A stretch of 64,000 bases of DNA from Pedobacter chitinilyticus (GCF_003313385.1 NZ_QMHN01000001.1:975379-1039378), one strand, 5' to 3'; positions 29,117 to 38,040 are shown, numbered from the stretch's first letter. Translations and numbers: made by a program. The notes: generated by a model not told the origin, from the letters alone.

Positions 29117-29819
29117 CTCAGATATAAAAAACATCCATTTCACGGCATTTAGGGCTATCAATGATAGAGAAGCCTGTATGCAGTTTGTGGAAGGACATAG
29201 GCGGGTATTGGAGATATTTGGGATTACTCAAATTACGTCGGCAAAAGCAGATTGGGTTTCCAATCCTGATGTTTACGTAATGCTGGTGACCGATGCCGAT
29301 ACTGGAAAAGCGTTGGGCGGTGGTAGAATACATAAAGCAAATAGAAAAAATCCCCTACCCATCGAAGAAGCCGTAGGTTACATGGACAAGAAAATCTACC
29401 AAATGGTGGATGATTATACCGACGCAGGAACTGGAGAAGTAGCTGGGGTATGGAATTCGTTCGAAATTGCTGGTTTAGGAATAGGAAGCCTACATTTAAG
29501 TACAGCCTGCGTGGCCTACTCTAAGTTTATAGGTATTACTACTTTATTTGGACTAGCTGCTCCCGCTACCTACAGAAACGTAGTGAGAGGCGGTTTTAGG
29601 GTAGTTACTGATTTAGGCAACAATGGCAAATTTTATTATCCCAAAGATGATATGACCGCTACGGTATTATTTAATCACGATATTATTGAGCTGCCTTTGA
29701 CCTTAGAACCTCAAAGAACGATTGCTTTTGAAATGAGGAGAGATATTGTTTACAAAACAGAAATCACTTCTAAACAAGGTGATGCCGTAACCTTAACATT
29801 CGACCTATCCAGAACATGA
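29103..29819 (+). CDS. GNAT-fold acyltransferase-like protein
   Basis: The start is uncertain: no ATG precedes the conserved region, and I prefer the TTG at 29103, which overlaps the previous gene by 14 bp; a TTG at 28998 would overlap by 119 bp and an ATG occurs only at 29176. Residues 20-200 look like a GNAT or acyl-homoserine-lactone-synthase-type fold: VYVMLVTDADTGKALGGGRI (central strands), then GEVAGVWNSFEIAGLGIGS and a later AAPATYRNVVRGGFRVV, the relative order seen in acyl-transfer enzymes. No specific substrate can be named. It is followed by a 4-bp overlap with the 7TM kinase gene, so enzyme and sensor are translationally coupled. Confidence 0.7.
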   Translation: MEEHNSDIKNIHFTAFRAINDREACMQFVEGHRRVLEIFGITQITSAKADWVSNPDVYVMLVTDADTGKALGGGRIHKANRKNPLPIEEAVGYMDKKIYQMVDDYTDAGTGEVAGVWNSFEIAGLGIGSLHLSTACVAYSKFIGITTLFGLAAPATYRNVVRGGFRVVTDLGNNGKFYYPKDDMTATVLFNHDIIELPLTLEPQRTIAFEMRRDIVYKTEITSKQGDAVTLTFDLSRT

Positions 29820-31945
29820 AAAAGGGTATTTTTTATAGGCTGTTCATCATTATATCCATCCTATTTATTGGGAATAGCAAAAGCTACGCCACATCCGAAA
29901 TTGATACGCTACCTTTTAAAACACAATATTACAAAGATGCCAGCAATCAGCTGCATATTGACGAAATTGATAAAAAGGTATTTACACCAGTACAATCAGA
30001 CATCTTTAATTTCGGGGTAGAAAATGCTACTTTTTGGTTAAAACTCGATGCCGAAAAGGATTTGGTATTCAATAGAAATATCCTTTTGATAGAACAGGCG
30101 AGATTTTTAGCGGGCGAGATGTATTATCAAAAACCCAACAAAAAGCCCCAGTTAACCAAATCATTCAATTTTTTTAAGGACAGCACCCAAAAAGGTGCCC
30201 AAGGAATGGCTTATCTTTTACCAGATACTATTAAGAAAGGCGAAGCATTATACCTTAAGCTAAAATCTCACGAAGCTTTCATCACCAAAATTTCTATTGT
30301 TAACGAAAGTGAACTACATGATAAATATGCCCTAAAGGATATCATTTTTGGTATTTATACAGGGGTAATGTTAATCATGTTCGTTTATAACCTCTTCCTA
30401 TTTATCATTGTGAGAGATAGAAGCTATATATTTTATGTTTTCTATATCTTCTTTACCTGGTTAACCCAAATTTCCATTCAAGGCTATGGCTTAAAATATA
30501 TGTGGCATGCGAGTTCGCCAATTAACCACTATTCCGTAGTACTTTACTCACTAATAGGACTTGTATTTGCCAGCTTATTTACCACCTCCTTTTTAAACAC
30601 CAAGGTATTTGCGCCTCGAATACATCGACTCATTAAAATATTCATTTTACTAACCCTTGCCAACATTTTGGTATTGTTTGTTGCCGATACTTACGTAGGC
30701 TTCATTACCATGCAGCTAACTACTGTTTTAGGTGTGGTCATCGCCTTATCGTCATCATACTACGTTTATTTTAAAAAGCATTTTAAACCTGCAGGTTTTT
30801 ACCTTATCGCCTGGTCTATTTTATTAATCGGTGCCGTACTGTTTATCTTAAAAGATTACGGAGTTTTACCTTATAACACTTTTACCACTTACCTATTACA
30901 AATATCATCAGCCATTGAAGTCATGTTGCTATCATTTGCACTGGCAGATAAAATCAACTATTTCAAAAAGGAAAATGAAACTTCGCAGGCACAGGCCTTA
31001 AGAGCGTCTTTAGAAAACCAACACTTGATCAAAGAGCAAAACATAATGCTCGAGAAAAAGGTAAAAGAGCGTACCGAAGAAATAGAGAATACCAACCAAG
31101 CACTCAACGAAACGTTGAACAACCTCAAATCTACCCAATCTCAATTGGTGGATGCAGAAAAGATGGCTGCTTTAGGTCAACTTACAGCGGGTATAGCACA
31201 TGAAATCAATAATCCAATCAACTTTGTCACGTCTAACGTAAAACCATTACAACTAGATATTGATGACCTTAAAGATATCATCAAAAAATATGAAGGTATT
31301 GATGTTGAAAAAGAAATTAAACCTCAAATAGATGCCATTGAAGCCTATAAAAAGCAAATAGACCTCGATTTCATCAATAACGAAATTACTTCCCTCCTTT
31401 CAGGAATTAGTGAAGGTGCAAAACGTACGGCCGAAATCATCAGAAGCTTGCGCAATTTTAGCCGTGTTGACGAAACCGATATGAAGGCCATCGACTTGAA
31501 CGAAGGGCTTTTATCTACGCTAGTATTGATCAGAAACACCCTTCCTGATAACCTAACTGTTATTAAAGACCTAGGCAATCTTCCTAAAGTAGAATGTATG
31601 CCAGGAAAAATCAATCAGGTATTCATGAACTTGGTATCCAATGCCGTGCAAGCCATCAAAAGTAAAGATGTTCAGCAAGAAGAAGAATTCCTGACCATCA
31701 AAAGTTGGTACGAAGATCAAAAAGTGCACATCAGTATTAAAGATAGCGGCACAGGAATGACCGAGGAAGTTAAACATCGCATATTTGAACCATTTTTCAC
31801 CACAAAGGACATTGGCGAGGGCACAGGGCTAGGTTTATCTATCGTATTCAGTATCATCGAAAAACACAAAGGACACATAGAAGTTGTTTCTAAAGTGGGT
31901 GAAGGAACCGAATTTATTATTACATTGCAGGTAAATACACTATAA
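29816..31945 (+). CDS. Sensor histidine kinase with 7TMR-DISM membrane domain
   Basis: Signal peptide to about residue 25; periplasmic 7TMR-DISMED2-like beta domain about 30-170 (VENATFWLKLD, EALYLKLKSHEAFITK); seven predicted transmembrane helices about 180-385 (GIYTGVMLIMFVYNLFLFIIV and following); long coiled coil about 390-450; HisKA with H462 in GIAHEINNPINF; HATPase with N box NLVSNAVQA, G1 DSGTGM and G2 GTGLGLSI. Such receptors bind small extracellular ligands, often carbohydrates or lipids, by family knowledge. Overlap with the acyltransferase-like gene by four bases suggests that ligand and sensor may belong together. Phosphotransfer to the next two gene products is likely. Confidence 0.93.
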   Translation: MKKGIFYRLFIIISILFIGNSKSYATSEIDTLPFKTQYYKDASNQLHIDEIDKKVFTPVQSDIFNFGVENATFWLKLDAEKDLVFNRNILLIEQARFLAGEMYYQKPNKKPQLTKSFNFFKDSTQKGAQGMAYLLPDTIKKGEALYLKLKSHEAFITKISIVNESELHDKYALKDIIFGIYTGVMLIMFVYNLFLFIIVRDRSYIFYVFYIFFTWLTQISIQGYGLKYMWHASSPINHYSVVLYSLIGLVFASLFTTSFLNTKVFAPRIHRLIKIFILLTLANILVLFVADTYVGFITMQLTTVLGVVIALSSSYYVYFKKHFKPAGFYLIAWSILLIGAVLFILKDYGVLPYNTFTTYLLQISSAIEVMLLSFALADKINYFKKENETSQAQALRASLENQHLIKEQNIMLEKKVKERTEEIENTNQALNETLNNLKSTQSQLVDAEKMAALGQLTAGIAHEINNPINFVTSNVKPLQLDIDDLKDIIKKYEGIDVEKEIKPQIDAIEAYKKQIDLDFINNEITSLLSGISEGAKRTAEIIRSLRNFSRVDETDMKAIDLNEGLLSTLVLIRNTLPDNLTVIKDLGNLPKVECMPGKINQVFMNLVSNAVQAIKSKDVQQEEEFLTIKSWYEDQKVHISIKDSGTGMTEEVKHRIFEPFFTTKDIGEGTGLGLSIVFSIIEKHKGHIEVVSKVGEGTEFIITLQVNTL

Positions 31946-31958
31946 ACTAAACGGCAAA

Positions 31959-33038
31959 ATGAGTATACCTACAGTACGTGTCTTATATATAGATGATGAG
32001 GAAAACAACCTTCAAGCATTTAGGGCAAGTTTTAGGCGACAATATGAAATTTACACCGCATTATCAGCAGCTGAAGGCCTCTTAATCCTACAAAATGTAG
32101 ATGTACATGTAGTGATTGCCGATCAAAAAATGCCAAATACTACGGGTGTTGAATTCTTTAAAAGTATTGTAGAAACGCACCCAGATCCCATACGCATTCT
32201 CTTAACAGGCTACACAGATATTGAAGCCCTAGCTGATGCCATTAACCATGGTGATATTTACAGGTATATTACCAAACCATGGAACGACCTTGAACTTCAC
32301 AACTCTATCAAAAATGCCTACGATGCCTATAAAGCTAAAATAGACCTTCGTAACAAAATGACCGAGTTGGAGAAAACAAACGATGAACTTAACCGATTTA
32401 TCTACAGTATTTCTCACGAATTAAGAGCACCATTGGTATCTGTAATTGGGATTATCAATTTGGTGAAGATGGAAGATTTATATCATTCTAGTGGAGAATA
32501 TTGGAGCCTCATTGAAACCTGCTCAAACAAACTAGACTACTACATTCAAAAAACCTTACAATACTATAAAAACACCAAAGATATTCCCGACCATAGCGAA
32601 ATTGACTTCAAACAATTGGTTGGTGAATTGATTGATCTACACACCTATTCTGACAAGGATACTGGATTTAACGTAAGTATTAATCAAAATGTTAAATTTG
32701 TAGGGGATGCGTTTAGGATTGAAGTGATACTCAGCAATCTGATTTCCAACGCCATAAAGTATCAGAAAAGTAATGAACTGAACAAAACCGTAAATATTGA
32801 GATTGACGTTACCGATCATCAAGCAAACATCAATATCAACGACAATGGAATGGGCATTCTTAAAGAACACTTGGAGAAAATCTTCACGCAGTTCTTTAAA
32901 AGCAAAATGCACCACGGTAGTGGTTTAGGACTTTTCATTGTAAAAGAAGCATTAAATAAGATTAATGGTACAATTAACGTTAGCTCAAATATAGAAGATG
33001 GTACCACCTTTAAAATAACCATACCAAATGCCAAATAA
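31959..33038 (+). CDS. Hybrid receiver-histidine kinase (soluble)
   Basis: Order is reversed from classical hybrids: receiver first (residues 5-125, D12/D13, phosphoacceptor D55 in IADQKMPNTTG, LTGYTD, YITKPW), then a short coiled coil and a kinase core with H153 in SISHELRAPLV, N box NLISNAIKYQ, G1 NDNGMGI, G2 GSGLGLFIV. No transmembrane segment, so cytoplasmic. The 13-bp gap from the 7TM kinase and 11-bp overlap with the next receiver gene suggest a relay 7TM kinase to this receiver, then this kinase to the next receiver. The receiver is paralogous to the lone regulator at 26214-26669. Confidence 0.92.
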   Translation: MSIPTVRVLYIDDEENNLQAFRASFRRQYEIYTALSAAEGLLILQNVDVHVVIADQKMPNTTGVEFFKSIVETHPDPIRILLTGYTDIEALADAINHGDIYRYITKPWNDLELHNSIKNAYDAYKAKIDLRNKMTELEKTNDELNRFIYSISHELRAPLVSVIGIINLVKMEDLYHSSGEYWSLIETCSNKLDYYIQKTLQYYKNTKDIPDHSEIDFKQLVGELIDLHTYSDKDTGFNVSINQNVKFVGDAFRIEVILSNLISNAIKYQKSNELNKTVNIEIDVTDHQANININDNGMGILKEHLEKIFTQFFKSKMHHGSGLGLFIVKEALNKINGTINVSSNIEDGTTFKITIPNAK

Positions 33039-33447
33039 GACCGGAAAAGTGTTGCTGATTGACGACAATGATATTGACTTAAAAATCAATTATAAAATAA
33101 TTAAGTTGTCTGGCTTTTTTGATGAGATTATCCTATGCCAATCTGGAGAGGAAGGAATTGAATATATTAATAAAAACCTTAACGAACCTGAAGCATGGCC
33201 AGATTTCATTTTACTGGACATACAAATGCCAGAAATGGATGGCTTCGAATTTCTAGAGATCTACAAGAATTTCTCTACGGAGTTTTTGGATCACTGTAAA
33301 CTGGCCATCCTGTCCTCTACGCTCGATTTTGGCGACATCAAGAAAGCGGAAGCAAATCCATTGGTATTAAAGCTGCTGAAAAAGCCTTTATACCCAAATG
33401 AGCTGCAAACCTTATTGCATAAACATTCAACCCTATTGGGAATATAA
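33028..33447 (+). CDS. Single-domain response regulator
   Basis: Last gene of the signalling operon. The whole protein is one receiver: D12/D13, phosphoacceptor D64 in LLDIQMPEMDG, switch serine in AILSST, and lysine in LKKPLYP. It is of the CheY-like Rcp type often found beside Bacteroidota kinases, lacking any DNA-binding domain, so its output must be protein-protein contact. Overlaps the hybrid kinase gene by 11 bp. A strong terminator hairpin follows at 33472-33501. Confidence 0.92.
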   Translation: MPNKTGKVLLIDDNDIDLKINYKIIKLSGFFDEIILCQSGEEGIEYINKNLNEPEAWPDFILLDIQMPEMDGFEFLEIYKNFSTEFLDHCKLAILSSTLDFGDIKKAEANPLVLKLLKKPLYPNELQTLLHKHSTLLGI

Positions 33448-33471
33448 CCTAATTATCCAAAATATTTAAAG

Positions 33472-33501
33472 GCCAGCTTAAAACAACAAAGCTGGCTTTT
33501 T
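33472..33501 (+). terminator. Terminator of the signalling operon
   Basis: GCCAGCTT (33472-33479) pairs with AAGCTGGC (33489-33496) and is followed by five T on the plus strand. It overlaps the last codons and stop of the convergent lipoprotein gene, so it may work in both directions. Confidence 0.75.
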
Positions 33502-33900
33502 CATTTTGTGTAGCGGAATATCAATCTCCTGAAAAACACATTCCTTATCAAACATATTGAATTCCAAAGTTTCCAATAAAATACCTGAGTCAGTCTTTAT
33601 CTCAAGCTGATGCTTACCCACCGTAACCTCCTTAACTACAAATACATTAATTAAATTTTCAGGCTTTTTCAAGTCCTTGCAATCATTAACGGGGCTGGGT
33701 CTACCCGTATTTACCACCTGAATTGTGCCACTTTCTTTACCATCAATAAAAAATTGAAGGTTTAAAGTTGCATCGCCCTTGTATTTTAAACCAATGGCAT
33801 ACTGTCCAAGTTTTTTGTTGAAGTTGTCTTTGTCGCAAGAAGAAAGTAAAAAGAGCGCAATAAATAGCAGAAAAATCGAGGCGTTGATTTTTTTAAACAT
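33478..33900 (-). CDS. Small lipoprotein of unknown function
   Basis: Lipobox LLSSC gives acyl-cysteine 22, followed by DKDNFNKK. The mature 118 residues contain alternating strands (YAIGLKYKGDATLNLQFFID, HQLEIKTDSGILLETLEF) and two further cysteines (NDCKDLK, DKECVFQ) that could form a disulphide. No family recognised; a beta-sandwich periplasmic protein is the best guess. It stands alone, convergent with the signalling operon and upstream in the same direction from nothing obvious. Codon use resembles its neighbours. Confidence 0.7.
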   Translation of the reverse strand: MFKKINASIFLLFIALFLLSSCDKDNFNKKLGQYAIGLKYKGDATLNLQFFIDGKESGTIQVVNTGRPSPVNDCKDLKKPENLINVFVVKEVTVGKHQLEIKTDSGILLETLEFNMFDKECVFQEIDIPLHKMKKPALLF

Positions 33901-33959
33901 GGTGATGGTTTAGTTCTTAGTTGTTTGCGGCAAAGATGTACAATATTTTAAAAAAGGCC

Positions 33960-33979
33960 AATACCTAAACATAGGTATT
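33960..33979. promoter_or_regulatory. Perfect 8-bp inverted repeat upstream of the lipoprotein gene
   Basis: AATACCTA and TAGGTATT are separated by AACA, about 60 bp before the start of the small lipoprotein and 46 bp after the TauE/SafE-like stop. No T tract follows on either strand, so an operator fits at least as well as a terminator. Confidence 0.35.
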
Positions 33980-34024
33980 TAACACAAGTCAAATAGATTT
34001 TACAAATGATATCAGTAAAGTACT

Positions 34025-34723
34025 TTAATTACAACGCTCTACCGTACCATAAGCACTGTGCGTGTGTGGCGACAAGAAAGGAATGTTTAGATTAGAAGCC
34101 CTTAAAATAAAAAGAGCCCCCATAAACAAAGCAAACCATGGAATTAGTTTTTGACTATTGAACCTAAAGTACTTCTTTAAATAAACACCACCTAAAGAGA
34201 TAATAAGCATTAAAGGCGTGGTGCCTAAGCCAAAAAGCAACATAAAACCAGCACCAGAACCTGAATTTGCTGAACCAAGTGCTGTAGCTAAAGCCAAATA
34301 AACCATTCCACAAGGAATCAATCCGTTTAGCATCCCCGCAAATAAGCCCCAAAAAGGCAGTTTAAATATCTTACCCATTAATTTGCTAATGGGCATTACC
34401 AAACGACTTTGTAAACGTTGTAATGAAGCCGTGTAACTTCCTGTAAGCTGTAATAGGGTAAACACAATTAACACCACCCCAATCACAAAGCCCAAGGTTT
34501 CTTGCTTTGCAAAAACAGAGAAGGTATTCCCAAGCAGTCCAACCAATAAACCCAAAAAAGTATAAGTGGTCACCCTTCCTAATTGGTACAATACCACCTG
34601 CAAAAGGTTTCGCCAGTTGCTTTCACCATTTAAAGGCAACCCCAGTACAATTGGTCCGCACATCACGGCGCAATGCACACTGCCTAAAAACCCCATTAAG
34701 AAAGCAAGCGGCATTAAACTCAT
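34025..34723 (-). CDS. TauE/SafE-type membrane protein linked to cbb3 oxidase assembly
   Basis: Six to seven transmembrane helices; the first contains LAFLMGFLGSVHCAVMCGP, the His-Cys motif typical of the sulfite exporter TauE/SafE or UreH-type transmembrane family that is regularly found beside ccoG/ccoH in Bacteroidota. A second signature is GLIPCGMVYLALATALG. A role in copper or haem-copper oxidase maturation is inferred from the neighbours and from the Cys/His motifs, not demonstrated. Start overlaps the stop of ccoH by four bases. Ends with CN after a His-rich stretch (SPHTHSAYG). Confidence 0.85.
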   Translation of the reverse strand: MSLMPLAFLMGFLGSVHCAVMCGPIVLGLPLNGESNWRNLLQVVLYQLGRVTTYTFLGLLVGLLGNTFSVFAKQETLGFVIGVVLIVFTLLQLTGSYTASLQRLQSRLVMPISKLMGKIFKLPFWGLFAGMLNGLIPCGMVYLALATALGSANSGSGAGFMLLFGLGTTPLMLIISLGGVYLKKYFRFNSQKLIPWFALFMGALFILRASNLNIPFLSPHTHSAYGTVERCN

Positions 34724-35148
34724 ATCGTGATTTCTTTTACAAACAGATAATCTTTGCCATTAGAACGCCATGCCAATTTTAACGACCACAGACCTTTATC
34801 CATATGCGTAGCATCAATAATAATCAAATGCGCATCCCCTATGGTTTTGCCTTTGCTGCTCATGTCTTTTTTAGCTTCCGAAGGTCTCATTAAAGTCAAT
34901 TGGTAATCGGCTTCATCTTTCAACTGTAAAATGATTTGGCTTTTGCTTATTTTAATAACAGGCGCTGCATCATCATTTAAGGTATTGCTTTTGGCATCGT
35001 ATTCTTTATCGTAATGAATGCCCTTTTCGTAGTAATCGTCTTCTACCAAAGCATCGTTACCGTGGGTTTTAAACATATACACCACCATACTAATGATAAA
35101 CAGCATAAATGCCGCCATTCCTAAAACTATTTTTGTTCCCCAGTTCAT
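34720..35148 (-). CDS. ccoH: CcoH/FixH family protein
   Basis: One N-terminal transmembrane helix (IVLGMAAFMLFIISMVVYMF) and a periplasmic beta domain of about 110 residues. The motif DDYYEKGIHYDKEYDAK straight after the membrane anchor is characteristic of FixH/CcoH in Bacteroidota. The protein is required for assembly of cbb3 oxidase in other bacteria. It is preceded by 235 bp of repeats that separate it from ccoG and followed with overlap by the TauE/SafE-like gene. Confidence 0.9.
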   Translation of the reverse strand: MNWGTKIVLGMAAFMLFIISMVVYMFKTHGNDALVEDDYYEKGIHYDKEYDAKSNTLNDDAAPVIKISKSQIILQLKDEADYQLTLMRPSEAKKDMSSKGKTIGDAHLIIIDATHMDKGLWSLKLAWRSNGKDYLFVKEITI

Positions 35149-35152
35149 TTTT

Positions 35153-35381
35153 ATTAGTGATTAGTGGTTAGGTATTAGTAGTTAGTATTTAAATAAGTAG
35201 TTTCCTAAATTCCCCTATTTCAGAGGTACCCAACGGGCGGGTGTTTTTTCATGGTTTAATCGATGATTTGTTTTATTGGTTAATTGATGATTTGCTTAAT
35301 CGGTTAATTGTAAAGCCGCCAACTGAAAACTGCCAACTGTAAACTGCCAACTGTAAACTGTAAACTGATAACTGTCAACTG
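35153..35381. repeat. Composite intergenic repeat element, copy 1
   Basis: Reads, on the plus strand: a short NTTAGNA heptad array (35153-35190), a core with a decayed hairpin and ACCCAACGGGCGGG (about 35200-35320, including GGTTTAATCGATGATTTG), then an AACTGNN heptad array to 35381. The same order occurs at 48208-48602, 49283-49612 and 50238-50448. It fills the gap between ccoG and ccoH and ends three bases from the ccoG stop. Confidence 0.85.
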
Positions 35382-35383
35382 AA

Positions 35384-36751
35384 TCACGGTTGTGAAAAGA
35401 ACGTTGTCTTCGCATTGCTAATCACCTTTCCTCTAGTTTCTACTTCAAAACCAACCTTAGTCTTAAATGCCTCAATATTTTTCGGTTGTTTAATCAAGAA
35501 AAACGTCAAATGCGCACTGCCTTCCTTTGGTAAAATGGTATCCGCTTGTATAAATTCAATCCTGTCCAGTTCATCTGCCGATTTAAACACGAACTTAATG
35601 TCCTTATTCGTTTTATTAATCAGTTCAGCATTATACAAATTGGCAATACTTCCATCAGGTCTTTTTTGGTATAAAGTACCACTGGCTCTTAAAACGGTCG
35701 TCTGTACATCTTCCCTTTTATAAATTAAAGAAGAGAAGATAATGATCACCAGCACCAAGATCACAGCATACCCATAAGCTTTAGCTCCTACCTTAAATGG
35801 ATTTCTGTTCTTGATAAAATCGTGGTTATAAAAACCAATCAACTTTTTAGGCTTGTTGATTTTTAACATCACTTCATCACACGCATCAATACAAGCGGTA
35901 CAGTTTACACATTCCAACTGCGTACCTTTTCTAATGTCAATTCCCGTTGGGCAAACCTGCACACACAAGCCACAATCAATACAATCGCCTTTTAAGCTTT
36001 GGTCTTGGTGCTTTTGCAGGTGTCCGCGAGGCTCTCCTCTGGTTTCATCATAAGCTACAATTAAGCTCCTATTGTCTAACAAAACCCCTTGTAGCCTACC
36101 GTAAGGACAAATTACGGTACAAACCACTTCTCTTACATAAGAAAATACTCCGTAAAAGATGAACGTGAAAATCCAGATTGAAATGAAACCAACCGTATGT
36201 TGACTGATAGGCTCGGTGATAATTTTATACAAAGCATCAGATCCAATGATATAAGCCAAAAACACGTTAGCAATAAGAAATGATATGGCCAAAAACAAAA
36301 AGTGCTTAAATCCCTTCTTAAACACCTTCTCGGCATTCCACTCCTGCGCGTCTAATTTCTTTTGCTGATTAGCATCACCTTCAATCCAATACTCAATACG
36401 CCTGAACACCATCTCCATGAAGATAGTTTGCGGACAGGCCCAACCACACCATAATCTGCCCAAAACCACCGTAAAACAAACAATAAACAGAATGAAAATC
36501 AACATCGCTAAGGCAAAGAGATAAAAATCCTGTGGGGTGAATATCAAGCCAAAGAACACGAATTTCCGTTCCAAGAAATTGAGCAGTACCAATTGCTCGC
36601 CGTTGAGCTTAATGAATGGACTCGAAAACAAAAGCAGGAGCAATACGTAGCTCAGCCATTTCCTCTTTTGGTATAAGCTACCTTGAGGCTTTTTAGGGTA
36701 AATAAACTGTCTGCCCCCGCTTTTTTTTGGTTTGTCTTGTTGTTTTGCCAT
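35384..36751 (-). CDS. ccoG: Cytochrome c oxidase accessory protein CcoG (FixG/RdxA)
   Basis: Membrane iron-sulphur protein needed for cbb3 oxidase copper loading. Four to five transmembrane helices lie in the first 330 residues, with CGWACPQT and VICPYGRLQG motifs in the membrane part. Two 4Fe-4S clusters are visible as CIDCGLCVQVCPTG and CVNCTACIDACDE. The last 110 residues form the IgG-like CcoG C-terminal domain. Length 455 is usual. The downstream side is packed with repeats and the upstream side has a hairpin element (36859-36931), so it may be transcribed apart from ccoNOQP. Confidence 0.95.
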   Translation of the reverse strand: MAKQQDKPKKSGGRQFIYPKKPQGSLYQKRKWLSYVLLLLLFSSPFIKLNGEQLVLLNFLERKFVFFGLIFTPQDFYLFALAMLIFILFIVCFTVVLGRLWCGWACPQTIFMEMVFRRIEYWIEGDANQQKKLDAQEWNAEKVFKKGFKHFLFLAISFLIANVFLAYIIGSDALYKIITEPISQHTVGFISIWIFTFIFYGVFSYVREVVCTVICPYGRLQGVLLDNRSLIVAYDETRGEPRGHLQKHQDQSLKGDCIDCGLCVQVCPTGIDIRKGTQLECVNCTACIDACDEVMLKINKPKKLIGFYNHDFIKNRNPFKVGAKAYGYAVILVLVIIIFSSLIYKREDVQTTVLRASGTLYQKRPDGSIANLYNAELINKTNKDIKFVFKSADELDRIEFIQADTILPKEGSAHLTFFLIKQPKNIEAFKTKVGFEVETRGKVISNAKTTFFSQP

Positions 36752-36798
36752 TACTCGCTATTCTTTACTACCAATTAGCACTAACCTTTCCCAAACGC

Positions 36799-36931
36799 GT
36801 CATTTCGACCGTGCCTGTCCCGATCCTTCGGGAGAGAAATCTTTGAGCTATACCATCTGTCATTCTGAGCGCAGCGAAGAATCTCTAAGTGGTTGTGCAT
36901 AATCAAGAGATTCCTCGTTCCTCAGAATGAC
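36799..36931. repeat. GTCAT-headed REP-like elements, paired hairpin
   Basis: First unit 36799-36846 (GTCATTTCGACC to GAGAAATCTTTGAGC); second is an imperfect palindrome with left arm 36859-36885 (GTCATTCTGAGCGCAGCG...) and right arm 36907-36931 (GAGATTCCTCG...GAATGAC). Related units occur at 40504, 40617, 41008, 45841, 45988, 50449 and inverted at 63889. It lies between ccoP and ccoG and could fold in the transcript. Confidence 0.8.
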
Positions 36932-36943
36932 AAGCAAGCTAAC

Positions 36944-37873
36944 TTAATTCGCCACCACCTCCTCTGCAGCCGCATCGTACTTCTCTCCCTGAGGCGCTTT
37001 AGGATTAGCTGGCTTGCTACCTTGCAACGATAAAATATAATTAGTTACCGCGCTGATATTAGCCGAACTCATGTTCTTTTCCCAGCTTACCATTCCCTTT
37101 TCAGGCACCCCATACTTCACTACTTTAAAAATATCCTTTACCCCACCACCATGTAGCCAAAACTCATCTGTAAGGTTAGGACCAACCAAACCCTCGCCAT
37201 GCTGACCATGACAAGCAATACAATTGGCATCAAAAACACCCTTACCCACTGCAATTTGCGACGGATCTACCTTTACGCTATTCTCATCTACCGAAGAAGC
37301 ATTTTTAGCCAAGAACTGCTGTTTGGCCAAATTAGCTTTGGTCATTTCCGTTTGATACTCATCATCCTGTCTCTCGCCATACTCCCCAATATGATAGTAG
37401 TATAAATAACCCGCTGCAAAAATCAATGTGCCATAAAACAACACATTAAACCAAGTAGGCACGGGATTATTCAGCTCCTTAATCCCATCATAAGCATGCG
37501 GAATTTCCAAGTCCTTCTCTGCCGATAGCGGCTTTAAACTCAACAACTTGGTCCAAATGCTTGGTTTGTCCCCTTTTTGTTTCTTCCACTCCTCGTAATC
37601 CAAAGCTTCTTGTTCATGTTTTACGTAAGGTGTAGGATTCATTTTCTCCTTATAAATCACCTTAAAGCTATTGTACAAGGTAATGGCAACAAACAGCAGG
37701 ATAATAGAGAAAACCAACAAAGTAATGATCAATAATTCGGTGGTAGTTACTCCTAAAGAAGGCTCTGGAATAACTACTGCGGTTTCTTCCGCAGCCGCTG
37801 CAGCATCCTGTGCAAAAACACTAAAGGCGGATAACAACAACATCATCAATAAACTAAACTTCTTCATATTCAT
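36944..37873 (-). CDS. ccoP: cbb3-type cytochrome c oxidase subunit III CcoP (mono-haem)
   Basis: Delivers electrons to the oxidase. Signal or first hydrophobic segment 1-22, TM helix about 45-70, the cbb3 subunit III N-terminal motif YDGIKELNNPVPTWF at 128-142 with a second TM helix, and a cytochrome c domain with a single CxxCH (C218, C221, H222 in CIACHGQHGEG). Proteobacterial CcoP has two haem c sites; one is usual for this phylum. Distal methionine candidates are in GMVSWEKNM. Overlaps the small CcoQ-like gene by 20 bp. Confidence 0.95.
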   Translation of the reverse strand: MNMKKFSLLMMLLLSAFSVFAQDAAAAAEETAVVIPEPSLGVTTTELLIITLLVFSIILLFVAITLYNSFKVIYKEKMNPTPYVKHEQEALDYEEWKKQKGDKPSIWTKLLSLKPLSAEKDLEIPHAYDGIKELNNPVPTWFNVLFYGTLIFAAGYLYYYHIGEYGERQDDEYQTEMTKANLAKQQFLAKNASSVDENSVKVDPSQIAVGKGVFDANCIACHGQHGEGLVGPNLTDEFWLHGGGVKDIFKVVKYGVPEKGMVSWEKNMSSANISAVTNYILSLQGSKPANPKAPQGEKYDAAAEEVVAN

Positions 37874-38036
37874 CAGGTTGAGGTTCGTTAATAGGTAGGT
37901 TACTCATTTCAATAATATGGGTCTTGTTCATTTTAATCAGGTAGATACCCACCATGATGAAGAAAGCCATAAATATCAGTAGCGATGCAATCAGGTAAAA
38001 CTCACCTCCTGCTAAATCTTTTATTTGCTTAAACAT
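37854..38036 (-). CDS. ccoQ: CcoQ/FixQ-like small membrane subunit
   Basis: I start at the ATG at 38036 (MFKQIKDLAGG), giving 60 residues with one transmembrane helix (FYLIASLLIFMAFFIMVGIY) and an acidic tail (EPQPDEYEEV). A longer frame to 38108 would run into the ccoNO coding region and adds sequence with no meaning for the family. It sits between ccoNO (4-bp gap) and ccoP (20-bp overlap), the normal ccoNOQP order. The match to CcoQ rests on size, topology and position. Confidence 0.85.
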   Translation of the reverse strand: MFKQIKDLAGGEFYLIASLLIFMAFFIMVGIYLIKMNKTHIIEMSNLPINEPQPDEYEEV

Positions 38037-38040
38037 AATT

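Noticed and set aside
36859..36931. Hairpin as a clear rho-independent terminator of ccoP
   Set aside because: Stem is imperfect, no T tract follows and it belongs to a repeated element found elsewhere.
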